Below the pieces are notes generated by a model that saw only the letters and a program-made list of their open reading frames with translations, searched no databases and was not told the DNA's origin. DNA of 64,000 nt, from positions 1,054,001 through 1,118,000 of the forward strand of contig NC_014158.1 in the NCBI RefSeq assembly GCF_000092225.1, written 5' to 3'. A program made the position numbers and the translations under genes. The DNA is from Tsukamurella paurometabola DSM 20162 (GTDB taxonomy: Bacteria > Actinomycetota > Actinomycetes > Mycobacteriales > Mycobacteriaceae). Positions 27,151-34,898 of this stretch are shown one piece after another. Each line of letters opens with the position of its first letter. Position 1 is the first letter of the stretch.

Positions 27151-27750
27151 TCACAGGATCGGCAGCGCCGCCGCGGCCGAGACCACGCCGCACACGAACC
27201 CCACCAGCACCTGCATCGGCGTGTGCGCCTTCAGTGTCACCCGCGACCAGCCGACAAGCGCCACCCACACGAGAAGCAGTAGCCACAGCCACGAGTGACC
27301 GGCCAGCGCCAAGAACACGACGATGCTCGTGGCCACCGCCACGTGCAAGCTGACCTTCCACTTCAGCGCCGCGGTGATCACCCCGGTCACCACCAGCGTG
27401 ACCACCCCGACCACGGTGAAAGCGATCACCACCGCGGGCGCCCCGGCCGCGATCTCCACGACCACACCGATCACCTGAATCGCCAGGATCAGCAACAGGA
27501 TCAGCGGCCGCTGCGAGCGATCCGAGACGTGATGATCGCCCCCGCCACGCACCTTCATCGCCCCGAAGATCAGCGCCATCGGCGCGATCGCCGTGAGCAG
27601 CGCCAGCACCACGCCCCACGCCACCGACCCGGCCAGTACGCCGACGGCGATGCTGCCCAGGATGTTCGACACCCACGGTGCGCCGACCTCGGTGATCACC
27701 TTCGCGACCCGCGTCGACGAGTCCTCCTGCGCGACCGTGCCGTCCGTCAC
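27151..27750 (-). CDS. PAP2-like membrane phosphatase
   Basis: A 199-residue protein with about six membrane spans. The C-terminal half keeps the PAP2 phosphatase frame: KVSLHVAVATSIVV (motif 2, S-x-H) and GWSRVTLKAHTPMQVLVG (motif 3, SRxxLxxHTxxQV). Motif 1 (KxxxxxxRP) is not clear, so activity is uncertain; Gln-Val replaces the Asp-Val common after the last His. The GTG at 27750 overlaps the upstream stop by GTGA. A start four codons earlier exists. Confidence 0.78.
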   Translation of the reverse strand: MTDGTVAQEDSSTRVAKVITEVGAPWVSNILGSIAVGVLAGSVAWGVVLALLTAIAPMALIFGAMKVRGGGDHHVSDRSQRPLILLLILAIQVIGVVVEIAAGAPAVVIAFTVVGVVTLVVTGVITAALKWKVSLHVAVATSIVVFLALAGHSWLWLLLLVWVALVGWSRVTLKAHTPMQVLVGFVCGVVSAAAALPIL

Positions 27751-28793
27751 TTCGTCCTCCACTCATCGGCGATGCTCTGCACCCAGTCCAGCGCGTCTGT
27801 TCCCTCCGGCGCCGCGAGGGCATCGATCGACATCGCCTCGGACCCCAGAGTCACCAGCCATGTGGCCACCTCGTCCGGGGTCCGGCGCGCACCGGCGGCG
27901 TCGATGCTCCGGGAGCGGCCCTCCATGTACAGCGCGTCGAGCACCTCGACCGATCGGTCCTCGGCCCGCTCGATCCGCGTCGCGCGCGACCAGGACTCCC
28001 GTTTCACGCCCGGCCACAGCGTGACCAGATAGTCGTGCAGACCGGTGATCCGGCGCAGCCCGCGGGTGGCGCGGATCCAGTCGTACACCGTGGAATAGAT
28101 GACGCCGCTGAGCAACCCGAGTGCTCCCGTGTACGCCAGGATCGGGGTGATGTCGAAGACGATCTGAGCGTCGCCGTGGACGTACGGCGCCGCTAATGCG
28201 TAGGTTCCGCGGATCGCCGCGTACACGGTGCTCACGGCCGCACCGATGCAGATGAGGATCACGCCGTAATCCCGCGGCGAGCGCACCATCTTCAGCAGCG
28301 GCACGAACACCAGGAAGATCGCGAACGCCGCTATCAGCGGGTAGATTTCGGACACCACGTAGGAGAGGCCGTATCCGCCGCCTTGTCGCACCGCGACCCG
28401 CTCGAGATCGGCATCGTCCATCACCGGCAGGCGCGGCCTCGCCGAGAAGAACAGGGCCGCCGCGGCGAGAAAACCGGTGGTCGCCAACCCGACGTGGATC
28501 GCGATCCACCGCCGCGCCTGCCCGACGAACGCCGGAATCGCCGCCGAGGCGACGATCGCGGCGCCCATCGCGGCGGCGGCGTCGGAAGCGAACTTCATCG
28601 GTACCGTGCCGTTGCCGATCACACCGTGCAGTGCCGATTCGACCGCAGCGATGTTGAGCGTGACGTGAGCGGCGAAGCCCCAGTAGAGAATCGCCTGGCC
28701 GAGCACCACCGGTGAGTAGCGCCCCGTCGACAGGCGCCAGAACCGCTGCGCCCCTACCGCCCACAGCACGGCGGCGAACACCATCGAGAACAT
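27747..28793 (-). CDS. MAB_1171c-like (DUF6545) integral membrane protein
   Basis: A 348-residue protein with about seven transmembrane helices in the first 240 residues (MVFAAVLWAVGAQRFWRL, VVLGQAILYWGFAAHVTLNI, AIHVGLATTGFLAAAALFF, YPLIAAFAIFLVFVPLLKMV and others), followed by a soluble tail with GLHDYLVTLWPGVKRESW and RTPDEVATWLVTLGSEAM. From memory this is the MAB_1171c family, often encoded beside XRE and ImmA/IrrE genes in actinobacteria. The 'transporter' label in that family is unproven. It begins three bases after the ImmA-like gene. Confidence 0.75.
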   Translation of the reverse strand: MFSMVFAAVLWAVGAQRFWRLSTGRYSPVVLGQAILYWGFAAHVTLNIAAVESALHGVIGNGTVPMKFASDAAAAMGAAIVASAAIPAFVGQARRWIAIHVGLATTGFLAAAALFFSARPRLPVMDDADLERVAVRQGGGYGLSYVVSEIYPLIAAFAIFLVFVPLLKMVRSPRDYGVILICIGAAVSTVYAAIRGTYALAAPYVHGDAQIVFDITPILAYTGALGLLSGVIYSTVYDWIRATRGLRRITGLHDYLVTLWPGVKRESWSRATRIERAEDRSVEVLDALYMEGRSRSIDAAGARRTPDEVATWLVTLGSEAMSIDALAAPEGTDALDWVQSIADEWRTK

Positions 28794-28796
28794 GAC

Positions 28797-29312
28797 CTAC
28801 CTCAGGAAATCGCTGAGCAGGATGGCGGATCGCGGATCGGCGACGCGCTGCGTCTGCCGCACCCTGCTCAGCAGCCGCCGGGCGAACATCTCCGCGGCCG
28901 CCTCCTCGGCGACCGCGCCCTGGTCCGACTCCCGACACAGCATGAACTCCACGACCTCGGCCGAGGGGCGGCCGGGCCCGAGCAACTCGGTGAGCTCGGT
29001 GCCACCGCGATGGCCGAGCAGCACGTGGCCCAGCTCGTGCGCGATGGTGTGTCCCTGCGAGGGCAGGCCGGACGGCACCATGATCACATCGTCGCCGGCC
29101 TTGGCGAGCCACCAGCCGAACACTCCGGCGGGCAGGTCATCGTCGAACTCGATCGACAGCGGGCGCCCCCGCATTCGCGCGGCGGCCGCCACCAGCCCGG
29201 TCAGGGTGCGCGCCTCCTCCGCGCTGCTCACCGCGAGCAGCCCGTTGAGGGCGGCATCGACGTCCTTCGGTGAGCATCCCGGTGCCCCGCGCCGACCTCG
29301 GCCTCTCGCCAT
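28797..29312 (-). CDS. ImmA/IrrE-type zinc metallopeptidase
   Basis: A 171-residue protein with the zinc motif HTIAHELGHVLLGHRG (HExxH) near residue 90 and a downstream acidic ligand segment EEAAAEMFARRLL. ImmA/IrrE proteases cleave XRE-type repressors, for example in mobile-element induction or DNA-damage response. The nearby XRE gene is therefore a possible target. ATG 29312 is preferred because GAAGGG lies eight bases upstream; a GTG six codons earlier is possible. First gene of a three-gene operon. Confidence 0.85.
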   Translation of the reverse strand: MARGRGRRGAPGCSPKDVDAALNGLLAVSSAEEARTLTGLVAAAARMRGRPLSIEFDDDLPAGVFGWWLAKAGDDVIMVPSGLPSQGHTIAHELGHVLLGHRGGTELTELLGPGRPSAEVVEFMLCRESDQGAVAEEAAAEMFARRLLSRVRQTQRVADPRSAILLSDFLR

Positions 29313-29328
29313 TCCCAGCCCTTCCCTC

Positions 29329-29339
29329 ACCTGTCAGGT
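29329..29339. promoter_or_regulatory. short palindrome before the ImmA-like gene
   Basis: ACCTG-T-CAGGT, a perfect 5-bp-arm dyad 16 bases upstream of the ATG at 29312. Its position overlaps the likely 5' leader, where an autorepressor could act. The XRE protein in this module is the obvious candidate. Confidence 0.35.
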
Positions 29340-29408
29340 AGCGATCGTAGCTAACGAATGCGGACATCGCGTCCTCGTCAACGCGACGAATCGGGCATCG
29401 GCGCCGAC

Positions 29409-29453
29409 GTTGTTCCCGGGAACAACCGACCGCGCGTTGTTCCCGGGAACAAC
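29409..29453. repeat. two perfect 18-bp palindromes, 27 bp centre to centre
   Basis: GTTGTTCCCGGGAACAAC occurs at 29409-29426 and again, identically, at 29436-29453; the match extends to CGA on the right of both. They lie in the divergent gap between the ImmA operon and fadE25, 54 bases upstream of the fadE25 -10 box. This has the form of a dual operator for a dimeric regulator. The regulator cannot be named. Confidence 0.7.
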
Positions 29454-29554
29454 CGATGGGGCCGCATCTAGTTACGGGCGACTAACTGACCCTGGTATCG
29501 GCCCGGATAGACTCATCTGCGGAAACGACCCGTACTTGCTGATGGAGGCCGTCA

Positions 29555-30715
29555 ATGGCAGGCAATCCCGACTTCGATCTGTTCCAGCTCCCCGAAGAGC
29601 ACGAGGAGCTGCGCACGGCGATCCGGGCGCTGGCGGAGCGCGATATCGCACCGCACGCCAAGGACGTCGATGAGAAGGAGCGGTTCCCGCAGGAGGCCCT
29701 CGACGCCCTGGTCGCCAGCGGCTTCAACGCCATCCATGTGCCCGAGGAGTACGGCGGTCAGGGTGCGGACTCCGTCGCCACCTGCATTGTGATCGAGGAG
29801 GTGGCCCGCGTCTGCGGCAGCTCCTCGCTGATCCCCGCCGTCAACAAGCTCGGCACCATGGGCCTGATCCTCAACGGCTCCGAGGAGCTCAAGCAGCACG
29901 TGCTCCCGTCGCTCGCCAGCGGCGAGGCCATGGCCTCCTACGCCCTCTCCGAGCGCGAGGCCGGCTCCGACGCCGCTTCGATGCGCACCCGCGCCCGCAA
30001 GGACGGCGACGACTGGGTGCTTAACGGCTCCAAGTGCTGGATCACCAACGGCGGCAAGTCCACCTGGTACACCGTCATGGCCGTCACCGACCCCGAGAAG
30101 GGCGCCAACGGCATCAGCTCGTTCATCGTGCACAAGGACGACCCCGGCTTCTCCGTCACCGGGTACGAGCACAAGCTCGGCATCAAGGGCAGCCCCACCG
30201 CCGAACTGGCCTTCGAGGAGTGCCGCATCCCCGCGATGCGCATGATCGGCGAGGAGGGCACCGGCTTCAAGACCGCGCTGCAGACCCTCGACCACACCCG
30301 CCCGACCATCGGCGCGCAGGCTGTCGGCATCGCGCAGGGGGCCCTCGACGTAGCGATCGACTACATCAAGGAGCGCAAGCAGTTCGGCACGTCGATCTCC
30401 GACTTCCAGGGCATCCAGTTCATGGTGGCCGATATGGCGATGCGCCTCGAGGCCGCCCGCCTCATGGTGTACACCGCCGCAGCCCGCGCCGAGCGCGGCG
30501 AGAAGAACCTCGGCTTCATCAGCTCCGCGTCGAAGTGCTTCGCCTCCGATGTCGCGATGGACGTCACCACCGACGCCGTCCAGTTGCTCGGCGGCGCCGG
30601 CTACACCCGCGACTTCCCGGTCGAGCGAATGATGCGCGACGCCAAGATCACTCAGATCTACGAGGGCACCAACCAGGTGCAGCGCGTCGTGATGAGCCGC
30701 CAGTTGCTGCGCTGA
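29555..30715 (+). CDS. fadE25: acyl-CoA dehydrogenase
   Basis: A 386-residue flavoenzyme of fatty-acid beta-oxidation, oxidising acyl-CoA to the 2-enoyl-CoA with electron-transfer flavoprotein as acceptor. Signatures: ALSEREAGSDAASMRTRA, DWVLNGSKCWITNGG (FAD and substrate site), HTRPTIGAQAVGIAQGALD, and QLLGGAGYTRDFPVERMMRD with the catalytic Glu in the following QIYEGTNQVQR. A GGAGG ribosome site precedes ATG 29555 and a TAGACT -10 box lies at 29508-29513. It is the conserved purE-side gene Rv3274c in mycobacteria. The twin palindromes upstream suggest regulation. Confidence 0.95.
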   Translation: MAGNPDFDLFQLPEEHEELRTAIRALAERDIAPHAKDVDEKERFPQEALDALVASGFNAIHVPEEYGGQGADSVATCIVIEEVARVCGSSSLIPAVNKLGTMGLILNGSEELKQHVLPSLASGEAMASYALSEREAGSDAASMRTRARKDGDDWVLNGSKCWITNGGKSTWYTVMAVTDPEKGANGISSFIVHKDDPGFSVTGYEHKLGIKGSPTAELAFEECRIPAMRMIGEEGTGFKTALQTLDHTRPTIGAQAVGIAQGALDVAIDYIKERKQFGTSISDFQGIQFMVADMAMRLEAARLMVYTAAARAERGEKNLGFISSASKCFASDVAMDVTTDAVQLLGGAGYTRDFPVERMMRDAKITQIYEGTNQVQRVVMSRQLLR

Positions 30716-30746
30716 TCGGCACCGAGTCGACCAAGATTCGATAACG

Positions 30747-30800
30747 ATTCGCCCCCGTCGTCCGGATCGGGCCTAGCCTGAACGGATGACGGGGGCGAAT
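30747..30800. promoter_or_regulatory. 13-bp perfect inverted repeat spanning a start codon
   Basis: ATTCGCCCCCGTC (30747-30759) and GACGGGGGCGAAT (30788-30800) are exact complements with 28 bases between. The right arm lies in codons 1-5 of the lipoprotein gene, and the -10 box TAGCCT is in the loop. Readthrough RNA from fadE25 would fold and hide the start codon, while the leaderless mRNA would carry only the right arm. Confidence 0.6.
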
Positions 30801-31385
30801 TCGTACTTCAGGACCATGACCGCGACGGCGACAGTGCTCGTCCTCGCCGCCTCCCTCAGCGCGTGCTTCGACAGCAAGCCGGTCACCGCCCCGTCGGGCG
30901 TGAAATCACCGCCCACCTCCACCGTCACCGTCACGGCCGCGCCGTCCGGTGCCACCACGACCACCGCACCCAGCGCGGCGACGACGACCGGATCGTCGGG
31001 CACCATGCTCGCCGACCTGCGGCTGGGCCGGCGCGACGACGGTGACCGGCTCGTCCTCCAGTTCACCGGCGCCGCACCGCCCTACCGGATCAGTCGCACC
31101 GCCGGACCCGTGGCCGACTGCGGCTCGGGCAACCCCGCTACCGGGCCGGGCGAATTCCTGGTGCTCACCGCGGAACCGGTCGCGATGATGGACGACGAGG
31201 GCCGGCCCGCCTACACGGGACCCGCCACCGTTGCCGGACCGGGCGGCGCCATCAGCCGCGCCGTGATCACCTGCCGGTTCGAGGCTCAGCTCCAGGTGGC
31301 CGTGCAGCTCACCGGGAACAACCAGCGCTACACCGATTCCACGCTCACCGGTCCGGGCCGGATCGTGGTGGACGTCAAGAACTAG
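30786..31385 (+). CDS. secreted lipoprotein with AMIN-like domain
   Basis: A 199-residue protein. The signal peptide ends in a lipobox (LAASLSAC, Cys 27), so it is lipid-anchored outside the membrane. A Thr/Ser/Pro linker (about residues 35-72) leads to a beta-rich domain: MLADLRLGRRDDGDRLVLQF, PYRISRTAGPV, and a closing LTGPGRIVVDVKN, which is the AMIN-like pattern. Two Cys (CGSG and TCRF) may pair. AMIN-type domains bind wall polymers. TAGCCT (30774-30779) lies six bases before the ATG, so the mRNA is leaderless. Confidence 0.85.
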   Translation: MTGANSYFRTMTATATVLVLAASLSACFDSKPVTAPSGVKSPPTSTVTVTAAPSGATTTTAPSAATTTGSSGTMLADLRLGRRDDGDRLVLQFTGAAPPYRISRTAGPVADCGSGNPATGPGEFLVLTAEPVAMMDDEGRPAYTGPATVAGPGGAISRAVITCRFEAQLQVAVQLTGNNQRYTDSTLTGPGRIVVDVKN

Positions 31386-31392
31386 GCGATAC

Positions 31393-32079
31393 TCACGCGA
31401 CCCGTGCGGTCGCCTTCTCCACGGAGAACTTCTCCATCAGCGTGTCCGGGTTCGGATTCGACACATGGATCACCGACGCGGGCGCCGCGAACGGGGCCAG
31501 CAGGCCGGCGTACACATCGTCGACGGTGCGCCACTGTCGGGTCGAGAGTACCCGGTCGCCCTTGGCGTACCCGGCCGAGGCCGCGAGCGCCGTGGAGCGG
31601 GCGAGCACGATCTCCACCGGATCGCCGTCGAATGCTGTTCCCGCGGAACCGGGTGTGAACGCATCACCGTGCCCGCGCACCTCGGTGGTGTAGTCGTCGA
31701 TCCCGGGCGGCAGATCGGGCACCGGCTGACCGAAGGCGTCCAGTCCCACCGCGAGGATCTCGTCACCGTCGGCGCTACCGAGCGCATCCGGTGCGGCGAA
31801 GGTGACCCGGCCCGATTCGGAGAACCGCACCTCGCACCCGGCCCACCACGCGCCGAACAGGATTCCCGCCGTCTGCCAGTGCGCCGGCAGCAGCACGCCC
31901 ACGGTATCGCCCGGCCCCACGCCGTACTGATCCCGAAGCAGGTTGCCGCACTTGGCCGCCCAATTGCCCAGTGTGATGGCCGAGAGACCCATCCGGGCAC
32001 CCGTGGCATCGTCGTACCAGGTGAACCGCGGGGTCGACGGGTCGGCCTCCACGATCGGCACCAGCAGCTGATCGGTCAC
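31393..32079 (-). CDS. TIGR03089-family protein (truncated AMP-ligase-like)
   Basis: A 228-residue protein resembling the N-terminal part of acyl-adenylate synthetases (FTWYDDATGARMGLSAITL, NWAAKCGNLLRDQYGVGPGD, VGVLLPAHWQTAGILFGAWWAG) but lacking the AMP-binding P-loop and the C-terminal lid. That is the TIGR03089 family, the Rv3268 neighbour of LCP genes. Catalysis is doubtful; it may bind a nucleotide or an envelope partner. The GTG start lies two bases after the LCP stop, so it is co-transcribed. Confidence 0.82.
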   Translation of the reverse strand: MTDQLLVPIVEADPSTPRFTWYDDATGARMGLSAITLGNWAAKCGNLLRDQYGVGPGDTVGVLLPAHWQTAGILFGAWWAGCEVRFSESGRVTFAAPDALGSADGDEILAVGLDAFGQPVPDLPPGIDDYTTEVRGHGDAFTPGSAGTAFDGDPVEIVLARSTALAASAGYAKGDRVLSTRQWRTVDDVYAGLLAPFAAPASVIHVSNPNPDTLMEKFSVEKATARVA

Positions 32080-32081
32080 GG

Positions 32082-33785
32082 TCAGTCCACGCACGGCACG
32101 CCCCCGTCCTGAGATGCGGTGTAACCCGGGCGGTTCAGCAGTGAGCTCACGCGCGCGGCCTCGCTCGGATCCATCGCCTCGGTCATCCCCGGCGGGATCG
32201 ACGTGGTGGTGCTCGCCGCGGTGCCCTCGGTATCACTCGACGATCCCGGCCCCTTGTAGCCGTCCTTGAGCAGCACCTTCACCCGGCCCTGCTGCACCGA
32301 CGAACTGGCGATCACGGGCAGGCCGCCGAGCAGCGCCGCCACCGCCTTCGCCGGCTGATCGTTCGCCGACGAGGCCAGCACCGCGCTCTTGCCGCTGGCC
32401 GACGACTCGGAGTTCGACGCATTGCCCGTGGTGCCCTGCTGGAACTTCTCGCCGGTGAGGAACGAGGAGACGCTGCTCGCCAGGCCCGGCGTGGAGCCGC
32501 CGTTCACCACGTCGACGGTGGTGGCCGCACGGTTCACCGAGGGCACGGCGGGCGCGCTGCTGGTGGTGGGCTTCGCGGAGGTGGCACCGGGCTTATCGCC
32601 GAGCAGCGAGCGGACGTAGGCCTGCACCTGCTTCGGATCGACCACCACCACGGACTGCTGCCCGTCATCGCTCCAGCCGTCATCGCGGACCACGGGCACC
32701 GTCGCGAACTTCACGCTGCCGGCCGAGAGGTTCGCGAGTTCTTTGGCGAAGTTCATCACGTCCCAGTTCGCGTCCAGCGTCACCGAGGTGGTGACCGCGT
32801 TCTGCAACTGGTTCACCTTGCTCGGATTGGTCAGCGTTCCGGCGGAGAGGATCTTGTTCGCCAGCGAGGCCATGAACACCTGCTGGCGGGTGATGCGATC
32901 CAGGTCGCCCCGCGGCAGGCCGTGCCGCTGCCGCACGAAGCTGAGCGCCTGCGGGCCCTTGAGCGTCTGCCTGCCGGCGCGGAACCGGGCGCCCGAGTAG
33001 GAGTCGTTCACCGGACGCTTGAGGCACACCTCCACGCCGCCCACGGCGTCGGTGAGGCGGGAGAAGCCGACCAGGCCGATCTCCGCGTAGTTGTCGACCG
33101 AGACACCGGTGAGGTTGGCGACGGTCTCGCGCAGCGCCTTGCGGCCCTCTTCGTTGCCGGCCTGAATCGCGTCCTTCTCGGACTTGCCCTCCGTCAGCAG
33201 TTTGTCGCGGGTCACGTTCGCGGCACCCGCGAAGGCCGAGTTGATCTTGCCCTTGCCCTGATCGGGAATCGCCACGTAGGCGTCACGGGGGATCGAGATC
33301 GCGGTCGCCGACTTCCCGTTGTTCGGAATGCGGATCAAGATGATCGTGTCGGTGTTGAGGGTGCCGTCGTCGACACCGGCGTTCAGCCGCGCCAATTCCT
33401 TCTCGGTGAGCGGATTGCCCTTGGCATCGGTCCGCGAATCCGTGCCCACCAACAGGATGTCGGTGGCGCCGTCGGGCTGCGAGTCGAGGCCGCCGGTGCG
33501 GGCGATATCGCCGCCCAGTTGGTAGAACTGCGTCCACGCGACGCCCGTGGCGATGAGCACGACGGCGGCCAGCAGGACGATCGCGGTCTTGCCGGTCCGA
33601 TGGATCCGGGCGCGAGCGGCATCGGACAGATCCGCCGCGCCGGGTACGCGGCGGGAGCCGGAAGCGCCGGTGGTGCCGTTCGCATCGGCACCCTCGTTCT
33701 CCGCGCGCACGCTGCGCCTGCGCCGAGGCGGCTTATCGCCGCCGCGGGAATGCCGCGCTCCGCGGGGACCAGGGCTGTCGCTCAC
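32082..33785 (-). CDS. LytR-CpsA-Psr (LCP) family wall-polymer ligase
   Basis: A 567-residue LCP protein that joins arabinogalactan or related polymers to peptidoglycan. Order: basic cytosolic tail (RGGDKPPRRRRSVR), one TM (TAIVLLAAVVLIATGVAW, about residue 75), the LCP domain (DILLVGTDSRTDA, ISIPRDAYVAIP, FVRQRHGLPRGDLDRITRQQ with the key Arg residues), a Ser/Thr/Ala linker, and a LytR_C domain (TVDVVNGGSTPGLASSVSSF). The GTG at 33785 is chosen for GAAGGAG six bases before it. It is divergent from rmlD, which makes the rhamnose of the linker unit. Like Rv3267. Confidence 0.92.
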   Translation of the reverse strand: MSDSPGPRGARHSRGGDKPPRRRRSVRAENEGADANGTTGASGSRRVPGAADLSDAARARIHRTGKTAIVLLAAVVLIATGVAWTQFYQLGGDIARTGGLDSQPDGATDILLVGTDSRTDAKGNPLTEKELARLNAGVDDGTLNTDTIILIRIPNNGKSATAISIPRDAYVAIPDQGKGKINSAFAGAANVTRDKLLTEGKSEKDAIQAGNEEGRKALRETVANLTGVSVDNYAEIGLVGFSRLTDAVGGVEVCLKRPVNDSYSGARFRAGRQTLKGPQALSFVRQRHGLPRGDLDRITRQQVFMASLANKILSAGTLTNPSKVNQLQNAVTTSVTLDANWDVMNFAKELANLSAGSVKFATVPVVRDDGWSDDGQQSVVVVDPKQVQAYVRSLLGDKPGATSAKPTTSSAPAVPSVNRAATTVDVVNGGSTPGLASSVSSFLTGEKFQQGTTGNASNSESSASGKSAVLASSANDQPAKAVAALLGGLPVIASSSVQQGRVKVLLKDGYKGPGSSSDTEGTAASTTTSIPPGMTEAMDPSEAARVSSLLNRPGYTASQDGGVPCVD

Positions 33786-33819
33786 CAACTCTCCTTCGTG
33801 CACACGTCGGTCGAGACTG

Positions 33820-33900
33820 CAGTATCGCAGGGCTCAGCCCGCGAGTCAGTATCGCAAGGTCCGCTGCGCGAACCAGTATCGCCAGGTCCGCTGCGCGAAC
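33820..33900. repeat. three tandem 27-bp repeats upstream of rmlD
   Basis: Units at 33820-33846, 33847-33873 and 33874-33900 all begin CAGTATCGC. Units two and three differ at one base (CAGTATCGCA/CAGG...CTGCGCGAAC); the first keeps the beginning and has diverged after it. The array fills the divergent gap between LCP and rmlD. It could hold regulator sites, or be a young repeat expansion. Confidence 0.65.
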
Positions 33901-33979
33901 CGTGGGTCACATTCCCATAACGGTACCGATGCTCCCTGGGAACACCGCCGCAGCACGCCGTCGCGTAGCCTTTTGCGAC

Positions 33980-34894
33980 GTGAACATCGTGATCACCGGC
34001 GCCGCCGGTCAGCTCGGATCCGCCCTGGTCGCGGCCGCCGCCGACCGCGGCCTGGCGGTACGCGGCCTCACCCGCGCCGATCTCGACGTGACCTCGTCAC
34101 AGGCGGTCGCCGCGCTCGACCTGGACGTCGACACGCTGCTCATCAACTGCGTCGCGCACACCGCCGTCGACGCCGCCGAGTCCGAACCCGACGCCGCCGC
34201 CCTGCTCAATGAGCGCGTCCCGGGCCGGCTCGCCCGGCGATGCGCACAGACCGGCGCCCGGCTCGTCCACATCTCCACCGACTACGTCTTCGGGCCCGCT
34301 CCCACGCCCGCGCATCCCTGGGAGCCCGGCGACCCGACCGGTCCCGCGAGCGTCTACGGCCGGACCAAGCTCGACGGTGAGCGCGCCGCCCGCGCCGCCG
34401 ACCCGCGCACCGTCGTGGTGCGCACGGCCTGGGTGTACACCGGACGCACCGCCGGCCCGGACGGGCACACGGCGTGGGCCCCCGACTTCGTCGGCACGAT
34501 GGGCCGCCTCGCCGACCAGGGTGCCGATCCGGCGGTGGTCGCCGACCAGACCGGCTCACCCACCTACGCCCCCGACCTCGCCGCCGGGCTCCTCGACCTG
34601 GCGGACCTGTTCAGTGCCGAGCCCGGCCGCCCCGGCACCGTCCTGCACGCCGCCGGCGGCGGCACGGCCACCTGGTTCGACGTGGCCCGCGGCGTCTTCG
34701 CCCGCACCGGTGCCGACCCCGAGCGGGTCACACCGTGCACCACGGCCGACTTCCCCCGCCCCGCGCCCCGCCCCGCCTATTCCGTGCTCTCGCCCGTCGC
34801 CTGGGCCGCCGCGGGCCTGACGCCCCTGCCCGACTGGCGCGACGCGCTGGACCGGGCGCTCGGAACGGCAGTACCCGACGACCCGGTAGCCTGA
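33980..34894 (+). CDS. rmlD: dTDP-4-dehydrorhamnose reductase
   Basis: A 304-residue short-chain reductase, last step of dTDP-L-rhamnose synthesis; rhamnose joins arabinogalactan to peptidoglycan. Signs: NIVITGAAGQLGSALV (NAD(P) loop), VAHTAVDAAESEP, HISTDYVFG and SVYGRTKLDGE (the YxxxK pair). GTG 33980 follows TAGCCT (33966-33971) by eight bases, so leaderless. The frame opens 26 codons earlier without similarity. Operon-like with wbbL and manC. Confidence 0.93.
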   Translation: MNIVITGAAGQLGSALVAAAADRGLAVRGLTRADLDVTSSQAVAALDLDVDTLLINCVAHTAVDAAESEPDAAALLNERVPGRLARRCAQTGARLVHISTDYVFGPAPTPAHPWEPGDPTGPASVYGRTKLDGERAARAADPRTVVVRTAWVYTGRTAGPDGHTAWAPDFVGTMGRLADQGADPAVVADQTGSPTYAPDLAAGLLDLADLFSAEPGRPGTVLHAAGGGTATWFDVARGVFARTGADPERVTPCTTADFPRPAPRPAYSVLSPVAWAAAGLTPLPDWRDALDRALGTAVPDDPVA

Positions 34895-34898
34895 CCGC

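Noticed and set aside
23605-29312. Prophage or integrative element
   Set aside because: Accessory in character, but no integrase, tRNA, att repeats, phage structural or plasmid genes were found.
33820-33900. CRISPR array
   Set aside because: The 27-bp units are contiguous with no spacers, and no cas gene is in the window.
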